The notes beneath the pieces were generated by a model that did no database searches, was not told where the DNA came from, and worked only from the letters and a program-made list of their open reading frames with translations. Source: Corticium candelabrum (taxonomy: Eukaryota > Porifera > Homoscleromorpha > Homosclerophorida > Plakinidae). From it: a DNA stretch of 64,000 nucleotides. The DNA lies in contig NC_085098.1 of assembly GCF_963422355.1 (NCBI RefSeq), positions 762,621 to 826,620 of the forward strand, in the 5' to 3' direction. Each line of letters starts with the position of its first letter. Positions within the stretch are counted from its first letter, which is position 1. Shown piece by piece: positions 37,701-49,700 of this stretch. Both the position numbers and the translations under genes were made by a program.

Positions 37701-40700
37701 AATACACCTCCCTTTGGTTTGCCCGAGTATGCGCGACGAATACCTGCCACATTCAATACGCCTGTTCCCTGCAACGGCAGCAACGACTTCGAAGTGACAA
37801 TGGGACTGTCGAAATGGCTTCAAGAAGACCCGCCAAAGAGACGTGTGACTGTGTTTGCATTGAATCCAACCTACACGTTTCCTGCACCGAGCGCTACACG
37901 GGGAGTGTGAAAACGGAGAGCAAACAGTTTGCTAAATCATGCCTGCTGCATGTCAAGCTACTGTATCCTATGGGTGAGTAAGAAACTGCATGTGAATTTC
38001 AATTTTCTGTTGCCCAGGTATATATCTCTAAACGAGAAAGTTGCTGCACATTTCTCGGAACAGGACACTCAGTTACATTTTCATTTGTGTTCAATGGGAT
38101 ATTAACTAATTAGCACATTCCAGTTTATTCGAACGCACGCCCACACCAGTCATTCGAACTGAATCCACACAGGGAGTGTGTTGATTTTTACCAAAAAAAT
38201 TGCACGTGACGTGTCTACACATGCTTAAACTGAGTCTTCCATTATACCACTACATTACTCTGCCTGCAAGAAGGACAGGTCATGCATCTAGTATACTTTA
38301 TACAACTTTGGTCTTTACTCACAACCTGAAAAAGGTGATGCCTAAGCACCTCAGGCACCACACGCTGGATCTGCTACTGCGTTTGCACTTATCCACAAGC
38401 TACATATCCATACATGCATACCTAGACCCGCTGTGTACATACTTAGCTAGATTCCTGCACGTGTGACAACGACTGGTTGAGACATCCCTACTTAACATAG
38501 GACTGATTAATAGTGTATGACCATCTGCTAGAAGAGTAGACAAAGACATGAATAGGCAAACCGGTAAAATGCAAGCCTGCGTAGTACTTGAATGCTATCG
38601 GTAGCTAGGTAGACCACTATACAGAAATTAAATGCTGTTGTTCTAAGCGTCAGTGGTAAGTTTGATCAATTAATTTAATCAGAAACCCTTTTGTCCACTA
38701 GATTCAAATTACATGGACATGTGACTCACACGTGAAGCCTTGGTACATGTATTCTGATATTTGATTAGAGTGATTTCCTAGTCCACAAGTTGGACCCTGC
38801 CTACAAATCTTGGGGCTATAGCTCGCGGTCTAACCCTAGCCATGCTACACGCCTACTTTAACTACTTCGATATTTTAAGGTGAGGTAAGAAATGAGGTTT
38901 TTTGGATTTAGAAGTGATGTTTTGTTTAGCACTTGGCTAGAGTGCCGTCAACGGCACTTTAGTACCCAGACCTTGGAGTTCTGGCAGCCATGTTACCTGC
39001 TGCTGCTGTGCATCAACAGCAATGTAAATGGAGTTTAGCGCTTTAGGAACTTAGAATTTAAAATATATATATATTTTAAAAAAAGTTTAATTGTAGCCTT
39101 TTGTCCTCTGCGGTTCTCTGTCGTGGCTCTACCTGCACATGCCCATCTTTGCCTTTCCTCCATCCAGATTTGATCTTGACCCCTCGTCTCATGGAGTTGC
39201 TTTGTCAATTTCAAGCTGTGATGGATCTAGTTGGTAGGTAGCGTTCTATTCTGCTATATATTATGTAGTATTCCTCATCCAGAGAGTGCGGTGGGAGTCT
39301 CTCGTGAATGACATTGCTGTATCTTCCAGATCTAATGGAACTTTCCCGAACTCCTTAAATGAAAAGCTGCCATATGAAAGACTCAGTGTTGCACTTGATT
39401 GGATAAGGATATCATTGTAACCACCAAACTCTGCTAGACTTTTGGACATGCGCAGTCTGTGCAGCCTACGTGAGTCTCCATGATCGCTATGCGAGTCTTC
39501 CGTGATGACTACGCGAATCCTCTGTGATTGCTACGTATATATGCTTATATTTTAGGCTCAAACGCTATTCAAAGAGGTATAGTCAAATGCCATGTAAAGA
39601 TTCATTGTCAGGTAGCCTGTCAAATGGTGATTACGCTGAACATGGTTTGTACTTTGGTCTGTAGCAAGAACGTATGTTCTACTTGTGTTGTCTGTACCGC
39701 TAAGTAGCTATGTAGACGTCAAATGCATATCAAAACTGCAAGTTTCTTTTCCGAATTTTTGCATTTTCTTTGTGCCTTGTTCAAATTGAAGAGCGTTGCT
39801 GTTGTTTCTGTTCCTCCTGTGACGTCAAGGGTAGAAATGGGAAGCAGATATCCGGCTTCGACCGGAAGCGAAAAAGAGGTCACTATTGTAATGCTAAGAC
39901 GACGTAAGAAAATTCTGAAAAAGAATTGCAAACAGGCACAATACATTAGAAAGAACACATCTAAAGAGAAAACTCATATCGCATTAGGACCGTGGTACCC
40001 TCCCTTAAAGGGTAACTACAATGCAAAAATAGGTTGGAAATTGATAGTTCTAGTTGCATTCTCGACAGGAAAATAGTTTAAGTGCGTGTTAGCTGCTGTC
40101 ATCAAATAGAATGTCTATAAAACATTAGCTGTAACAGCAGTGTTCTCGCTGGACATTTTGGGAGTGTGGTAAGATGGGCGTGTCGACGACGCATGCAGTC
40201 TGCTCTTTACAGCTGCACGGTCTAAGACAGACATGCGCACTTGAGCCCAATCTCATGTGAGGTCGATTTTGTATTGTGACTATTGCATGTAACATACGTT
40301 CAAGTTTCCTGGCAAGGAAATCAACTTTGATCGCTAGTAAGCCCTTCTTCACAATGTTTATAGATTGTGCATGTGCAACTTTAATGGACGAAACTCTGTC
40401 TAGTCAGGCGTTGATTGACGTGACAACTGTTGTTGCTTCGCAAAAAGCCATGACTAGTCTAGAGTAGATTCTAGGTGCTACACTTCCTGGACAAGAGTGT
40501 GCTTTCCGGGTCACTGGAAGGGCATTTGGGAATAAAATCAGAGGCAGCACATCCAGGACTGCAACCACAACACTTCTACTTTTGGAACGAGACTATCATC
40601 CTTGTTTTTTGTAAGAACCTGGATTTGTGTATTGTCACTTTTCCTAAGTAATATAGTATTGTGTTTCAGTAGTATGGAATCTCAAAACATTCCTTAGCTG

Positions 40701-43700
40701 TATAACTTTGGACTCCCATTTACCATTTTTGAGCGTGGCGCCCTCTTACTGGAGCATGGTGCAGCGTCACGCTGCAACACTGTAGCGAGAACCCTGTCTG
40801 TTAGACCCAAGTGTACTCCAATTGAGGCTAGAGACATACAGAGATGTTCAGAGTCAATGGTTTTGTTTCCTGCTAACAATGGGGACGATAACGACTGTTT
40901 AGCGTGTCACTACCACAACTATTGTGAATCAAATGAATCTTGAGAACTACATAACCACTGCATGGATGATGACAAAACTTGACTGAGGCCTGGAAGAACG
41001 AGTGTTGGTACCAAATTAGAAGCGGTTCTATCTGGGTGTTCATTTCATCTCAATCATACACATTGATAGACACACATTCATATAACTGTGAGTTTGAATG
41101 CTACCCCAGTGGGGCACTAATCAAGCATGGAGCACAATTTGAGCATGCACAATTTGAGCATGGGGCACAATTGAGCATGGGGCATTATTTGTGGAAATAC
41201 AGGAACAGTTTTTTCACAGAAAAAGCTTCGTCGTTCTAAAGCTTTCATGGACGTGAGTCAGCCTGCCAAGTTTGAACAGGCTGGCTGCTGCGACTACAAC
41301 TTGTTATTACAATAACCAGCAGAAAAATGGACTTCCTATCCACGCTCCGAAACGACTAGATGTGCAGTGCAGACAGTTACGATACCACGTTGATGTAGAC
41401 TTGTTTTTCGGCTTGTACTCTTGGAAGATTATGCATAACTAGAGATTGATATATAGCAGCTGGGTGTCGGCAACTTTGTACTTTTGTAGATGCCACTGTT
41501 GTTGTTGTAGCGGGCATGACATTTGCATATGTGGACACAGAAGCCCTAAGGTTTTATTGCGAGCCATTGTACAAATTTTATACGGAATTGTTTTATCTGA
41601 ATGCTCACGCATGCATTCTTCGCAACTAGTGTTGCTCTGCCCATTGTGTGAAACGGCTCTCTTTTATGACAGATGTCTAATACATGTTCAGACGAATGGA
41701 ACTCCTCTCTAGCACAGGACATCTCCTCAGTCGATGACACAGCATTGCAAAAATAAGAAAACGAAGGAAACAGCAAAGAAGAAGCGAAATCGCACAACAG
41801 CCGAATGTATGATCGAGAAGTTAAGTCTTCGCTGTGAAATAGCCGGTCAAATGGGCTATCTTTTGGTTCAACCTATAGGGGCATGGAAAAGGGCTTCACA
41901 TGACTGGAGGATTTATCAGTTTTATGGTTTTCTTGTATTAGTCGTTTTGTTTGTGTGTCTTTGCTTAAATTTTATCTAAACCACCAATTCCTATAGCTTG
42001 TACAGTGTGAGACAGTCGATTTTCTTTTTACCGTTTTTTAAATAGATCAGATGATTTAGCGGCCATCATTTTGTACACCTACTGTTTGCATGCTGTAGGA
42101 GACATGGAGTATGTCTTTGAATCACTTCAGGCTGTGGCTGCATACTTTGAAAAGACTGGTGACACATGGCTTGGTGACCATTTTCATAAACGTTGTCTTG
42201 AAACGAGTCGAGAAATCAAGAATGATGAACGAAGAAAAGAAGCTGAAGCTCATTGCAACATGGGTCTTTCTCATGAAGCCAAGGGTTAGCCACTGTGATG
42301 TAAAACATGTGAACAAACTTTGTATAAAGCATATTATAGGAGTGCTCTCAGAGGCTGTCAGTCATTTTGAGCAGTTTTATGCCTTGTCAAATGGTAAAGA
42401 ATGGTATACTCAAAATGGACAGAATTTTGAGACATTAGCATCTGACTGCCTTTGTCGTATCTACACAACCATAGCTGAAGAAGTGATCATTAGTATGGAA
42501 TGCTAAGTTGTGCAAGTAATTGGTACTTGTCATTTCACAGGTAGATGGCAACAGTCGAGAGGTCATAGATTACTTACTCAAAGCATATGAAATGGCTAAA
42601 GCAGGTGAGCATTGGGTTCATTGGGTGTTTGAACTTTGTTGTATCCTTTTTTTGTACTATTTATATTTTAGTTGACAGTCAAGCTGAAGCTCTGGCAAGC
42701 TACAGATTGGGAAGTGCCTTTGAATCCACAGGCGATTCCAAAACAGCTATTAATGTATTTGTTGACATATTATATAAGATGAAACATTGGCAGGAATTTA
42801 TTTTGGCAGTTTGCTAAAATTGATGGTAAAAGCATATTGGTGGATTTAATTTTGGTGGTTTAATTGACATTGTTGTTGGATAATTGATATGTGTACGATA
42901 TTCTCTACCCACTAGATAAGTGGCTGCATCATGGAGGAGTTTGTGATTAGGGAATTTAACCCGCATGACTCCACCTGCTTCATCGATAGCTTCATGGCTT
43001 CATTCTCATGTTCAACCTCCTTGCTAGACAGGGAAGGCACAATAGACAGCAAGCAGGGGTTACCATCTTGTCGCCTCATCTATGTGACGTACCACCACAT
43101 CGTCATGATGCCTGGTCCACATGAGTAATGATGTCAACATATCCCAGTGGCCAAATTAATGGTGGATTTTATATTAGCACTTGAGGAAAAAATCTGCCAA
43201 TCTGCCAAAATCAGTGCTCTGCCAATATTTTTTTATCTTATATGGTAAATTATAGCAAACATTGTTAAAATTAAACTATAATTATTGCATGCAAACAAAA
43301 AATGTATGCAAACAAAATTTGCAGATTTTATGTTTGCTTAATTATGGTAATATATTTTCTTTGTTACAGTACCACAAAATCTACCTGGAGAAGTGTAAAC
43401 ATAATGAAAATGATGTTGGACTAGGTGCTGCTTGCCAAGCACTTGCAAGATCTTATGAAAGGTCGGCAGCTCTTATACTTGCTATCTTTTTAATTAGTAA
43501 CAGTAGATTAGTACTACCTGTGTTGCTGGAAATGGGTGTAGGGGCTGAGTTTTATTTGCTACTCTTGAATTTGGTTTGGCATTTATATAGGCCACTTACA
43601 TATGCCCTATGTGGGCATAACCACTTTACTCCGCCATTTTGGTGGTATGACTACAACATTCACTGTAGAGGAAGAAGCTATTTTGTTGTCAGAACATGCT

Positions 43701-46700
43701 CATGGTGTTTCCCAGGAAGCAAGGCAAAGATGTTGAGCTAAGCTAGAGAAAATTGGGATGCAGCATTGATTCATACTTAACTGGAATTCTATTTCTCGCA
43801 CTCGCATTGGCCCACTTTTGCTCATGTCTTACAGTGATATTTGCTGTTTCTTGGTTGCCAGTGAGCATCTTCCAGTGGATAAAACGCAGCAAGCCTTCAA
43901 GAGCCTAGATGGTTATCGGATGAAATGTTTGAAAGGATGGATGAGCTCACTCGCCTAGTATCCAAGCTATAGCTGTGCAATGCTACTATAGTAGGACACT
44001 GCTAGCATGGTGCAGTCGTCGTCTCTTTAGCTGTGAAAACTGCACGCATTTTCATCATGCTTTGCTGTATTTGCTTCTGAGGAGAAAGTGTAGGTAAATG
44101 AGAACGAAGAGGGAATGTAGTCCACGTGACTGAGCGTGACATACATAGTCAACCACACACACATCCATATAGGCACAGACTGGAAGTCAGTTAACCTCTA
44201 TGTGGTTTGAGTATGTTACTTGCTAAGTCACATAACTCTTACAAAGTCTCGTTTGTTATGGCTCATGGCTGAAACAATTATTTGTTCTTATTGAATCTTA
44301 ATTTGTAGTTGAGAAATGTGATCAGTTTCGGGTTTGTTGTGAAGAGTTTGGTGACTAACTTGTCCAATTCTTGACTTGCAAATTAATGTGACAACATAAT
44401 ATCCAATGAAGAAGTTGTGTCTGTTAAAGCGTTGTTGATATTGAGTATGGCGTTAGTTGTAATGTTATAGGTAGTGTTGCTTGTTTCTCTAAATTATTGA
44501 ACACTATATTTATATATTGAATTTCAAAGAAGGAAGTTGCATGTAATTTCTTGTTATGATTGGGTTTGAATTGTTTGATTTACAGATTTTAAGCTGCTTT
44601 CAGAAAGTCTTTGTAGTTGTTATTTGTCTTATAAAAAATTAAGCCAGTATTTAGTTGAAGATTTAAGGTTTTTGCATGCAACACTGTTCCTGTTTATCAT
44701 AGCTGCAATAAAAAATCATTGCTGTAATGCTCATGGAGGTTTTGTTGACAGCACAGCAGTTAGTTCTGTAATTGAACTAGTGAATGCAGAGCATGATCAG
44801 ATGACAACCGAGATCTTAGGCAAGGAAATTAGGACTCTGCACTGTCAAGAGGGAACTTAGGAATAGGAATTAAACATTGGAGAAAAAGCATTTGTATGCC
44901 ATAACTATTGTATATGCCATTCAACTAGTTTATTCATATTATGTGGGAGATTAGAAAGTAGTCTTCAGTTATGGTCGTCAGAACAAATAGGCTTTGCTTT
45001 ACAGATGTACCTGGTGCATAGGCTGTCACTTATCAATTGGTTTTGCATCTTAACAGAATGAGGTGGAGTCCTTGGTGATATGGGCATTATGTTTTTAATT
45101 AAGAATGCTTTTCATACTTTTGTTTAATTAAGTGTCTTTAATTAATATGAATTCTACTACTCACTGAATCCAGGTGAGTTAATACCAGTTTTATTGCACT
45201 TATTGTTAGAAGAGTTCTTGATCCAACTGTTATTACATTTCAGTGGAAGAAACGGTCCATTTAAAATTTGGCACAGTTTAACATCTTTGTGTAATGATGC
45301 TGTTATAGATCAATATTAATGTCTGACATATACGGTTGCAGCTCTGTCATTCTAATGAGTAATCAGCCTTGTCTTGTTACGGTTGTTACGCTTGTTACTG
45401 TTTGGGTCTACTGTATAGTTGCAGTTATTTACAATAAATTGTGTTCCTCTATACCGTGCCTGCAACGCTATAAAATTGGTGACGAGATGGGATCCAATTT
45501 TGAATTCTTTGATCCAAAGAAAGATCAATGGAATTCTTGGAGCGGACGGTTTGGACAATGGCTTATACTTAGTCCACATTCAAAAGGAGAGAACGCCACT
45601 ACAATGATGTAAGCTGCTGTATGCTTGTATATAGGTACTTTTGAAGGTCAATCTATCAAGCTGTTGGGATTTTTCAAAGCGGTTGTGAGGCAAGAGGATT
45701 TGTCAAACAAGTCTACAGTCATATTATTTATGTTTCCAGTAAAGTTGTCAATATTATTGGTAGAGGTGCTCTTTTCACACTGAATATTTACATCCATTCA
45801 AGACAGGTCATATTGTGGCTACCAACAATTGAATTCTGGTCAGTTACAAGATATTACTGACATGAGTTCTGAGTTATTCAAAACAGGTTTGGGTTGTTGC
45901 ACAAACTGCAGTGTCATTGGCAGTAAGAGAAGATGCAGTGCCAAAATTTTGCAAGCTTAGAATAATACCTTTTGCATTGAAGCCATTGGTTGGAGCTGAG
46001 TTAGATCGATTATTAGCTGAAGGTGTGATCGAGAAGATAAACTATTCAGAATGGGCTTCACCAATGGTGGTGGTCAACCAGGGGAAGGATCCTATTTGGG
46101 TAAATCCAGTTATCAAAACTGATGTATTATATCTAATGCCATTACCAGAAGAGCTGTTCCACAAACTTAATTGAGGTGTCAGATTCTTGATATTAAACCT
46201 TGCTGATGCATATTTGCAGATTGAGTTGAATGAGGACTCCAAGCGTTGTGTGGTCATTGATACACCTCAAGGTCTTTACCAATTAATATAGAAGATTACT
46301 GTTTGGATTGAGTAGTGCACCAACACTGTTCCAGAAAATGATGGATAACACAGCGGGAAATGTGCCTGGAGTAGTTTGTTACTTTACTTGGACGATTGTG
46401 TAGTTACGGGAAGAACTGAACAGGAGCAGCTGGTAAATCTAAAACAAGTAATGGAAAAATTGAGGAGTTTTGGATTCAAATTGAAACTAGAAAAATGCAA
46501 TTTTTTTAGTTATCTGAGTGCTTGGGTCATGTTGTTTCTGGAAAAGGAATACTGTATTTCTTCGATTGCGGTGTTTATTTTTTAGCTAGGACTTTAACTG
46601 TGGCATTTAAATGAGGGTGGCATTTAATTGAGGGCAGTGTTTATTTGTTAAAGGCTCTCTCTCTGTCTGTGCTTTAGGAGTGTTATGCTGTAGGTTTGAC

Positions 46701-49700
46701 ACTTTTCCAAGAGAACCACACCGTATTGGCACACATTTCACACTTTGAGACATCATGTGGTGAAACAGTATCCGAGTAGTCTAAAAAACGTTTGCCACAT
46801 GTATGCTTCCAAAGAAGTCATACGATTTTTTCTGCGGCATTTATATTTTATTTGTACTCTTTGCTGCGGCGTTTAAACGAGGGCAGTGTTTAAACGAGGG
46901 CGGTGTTTAATCGAAGAAATACTGTTTGTCTATTACCAGCTAAGATTAAAGCAATTACAGATATGCCTCAACCCAAGAATACCAAAGAACTTTGATCTTT
47001 TTTGCGGATGGTTACATAGTTTTGCGTAGCCAGACTCTTCCCACCAACATCCTGCCGGCGAGAAAGGGTCTGAGGAAGTGCTTTCTATAGGTTTGTTTTG
47101 CTGCCGTCATTATCCCACCGCATTCTGGTGGGTAAACAGGTGTTTAAACAGTCTTTGGTGGGCTATCAAAACTGATAATGAACACGTCAACAAGCGTGTA
47201 GCAGATGTCATATCGTGACGTCAAAGTTGTTTTAGCGTTCCAATAACAACACCTGCAGCAGCGAGACTCACAGTTTGCGCTCTACATTTGTCCGAGCAAC
47301 GGACGAGGAGGCGTAGCAGAAAACCGCTGTTAGTAAGGTGTGAGTGCAGTTGGAACAAGCAATTAATTGCATGAATGCGTACATGCTCATTGTCGTCGTC
47401 GTGTTCCAACTGCACTCACACCTCACTAACGGCAGTTTTTAAGCTACGCCTGCTCGTCTGTTGCTCAGACAAATGTAGAGCGCAAACTACGAGTCTCACT
47501 GTTGCAGGTGTTGTTGTTATTGGAACGCTACAACAACTACGACATCACGATATGACATCTGCTACATGCATATTGTCGTGTTCATTTTGAATTTTGATAG
47601 CCCACCAAAGATTGTTTAACACCTTGCTACCCCACCAGAATGTGGTGGGATAATGACAGCGGCAGAATAATTCTATGCAAAAGCACTTCCCCAGACCCTT
47701 TCTCACCGGCAGGATGTAGGCGGGAAGGGTCTAACTACGCAAGACTAGTGGTTACATACTATGGTCATTTTTTGCCTAACCTGGCTACACAATGTGCAAT
47801 ATTAGCTTGGATGATTGTGTAGTTACAGGAGAACTGAACAGGAGCGTCTAGTAAATCTAAATCGAGTAATGGAAAAATTGAGGAGTTCTAGATTTAAATT
47901 GAAACTAGAAAATGGCACTTTCTTAGTCATCGTTTGAGTATCCGGGTCATGTTATTTCTGGAAAAGGAATATTACCAGCTAAGATTAAAGCAATTACAGA
48001 TATGCCTCAACCCAAGAATACCAAAGAACTTTGATCTTTCTTGGGGATGATTACATACTATGGTCATTTGTACACAATGTGCAATATTTAATGATCTATG
48101 GCATAAGGGAGCAAAGTAGAAATGGACTGAATTACATTTGAAAGCAGTGAGTGACATTAAAGGAGAAGTCTCACGAAATAATAAACTTGCTGAAGAAACA
48201 TGCAAGTCCTAGTATCTTCATGCAGGAAGCTTATGGTCCAGCCAGCCACAGAAGCAGAGAATGGGCCACTAGTTGTTCAAACGATTCCCCGAATGTAGCA
48301 TGAAGAGTTACTCTCTGTCCTCGTTTGGAAGTAAATACTTTAGGTTTCATCGTACCAAGTGCTCCTAATGCACCCAAAATGCAGCGAGACATGATCTATG
48401 AACTGATCTAAGAAGGGTCTTCTTTTGAGGCTTCACGGTTGTATTGACAAATGCAGCGAGACATGATCTATGAACTAATCTAAGAAAGGTCTTCTTTTGA
48501 GGCTCCACGGTTGTATTGACAAAGTCAGTACTTGCATGATAAGTTTGGGGTATCTGTTTGCTTTTGTCAATAAATCACAATTTGCCACCATATGTCTCAC
48601 AATTCTTACCCTGAAAAGTGCACAGGTATCTGTCTTCCTTGCTAACCAGCAATCAGAGTTACTCTGATGGCACATATGAGTACTAAACACGCCCACACAG
48701 GTAATTTTAATGCTTTTTTCTTTGTTACAGTAAATGTGTTCAGTAAACGGTTGCAAAGGGTTGTGTCATGAAGTGACAACTTTCATCTGAGAGATGGTTG
48801 ATTTTGGTGAGAGTTCTCCTTTAAAGAATACATCTGCAGAAAGATTGACCCATTATGATCTAAGTGTACCTATATCTGTGGCTTGTGATGCTAGTTCTGT
48901 GGGAATAGGAGCTGTGAATTTTCACACATTCCCAGATGGGAGAGACTCTTGGCTCATCCATCACCAAGTTGTCAAAGGCAGAGAAATTATGCACAAGTCC
49001 AAAGGAAAGGTTTGGCTATTGTTTATGGAGTACAAGAATTCAGACAATATATGCTAGCTCGGAAGTTTACATTATTGACAGACCATAAACTGTTTGTCAC
49101 TATTTTCACGAGAGATTGAAAAACAGCCCAAAGATGACATCTAGTAGGTTGCAACGATGGGCTATCATCTTGTCTGCTGACAATTATGAGGTACAATATT
49201 GACCATCTGTGAAACATGGAAATGCAGATGGGCTAATTGATTGCCTGTGAACACAGGTAATGATCACACAGATGAAGAAGAAGCAATTGTTTGTGCATTG
49301 GAGAAACAACAATTGGAAAGTATTCCTCTAGAAGCTCAAGACATTGCCACAGCTACAAATCAAGATCAAGCATGGGATACGGCAGCATGGCAAACTCCTT
49401 CAGACAAATTATACTACCAAAGATGAAGGTATTGCTAATTCTAATTTAGCCTTCTTCTATTTGAGTTCAAAGAAACCATGACCATGGACAAACACAAAAC
49501 AGGAGATTTCGAAAATGTTGGTAGGAGAAGATGTGTGGGTACGAAATTTCCAGTCAGGGGAACGATTGATTAGAGGAGTAGTAAAATCACGGGTATGAAT
49601 GTTATGTATGAAGTGACTGTAAGAGGAAATGGAGTGGGCTTTTCATGTAAATCAGTTATGGACACGTATAGTGCCAGATGTAAGGTGCCGTCTAAGAATG

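Noticed and set aside
41734..41979. Possible TTC29 exon just before exon 3
   Set aside because: The phase of exon 2 joins exon 3 directly at 42,051, and the sequence does not resemble the family.
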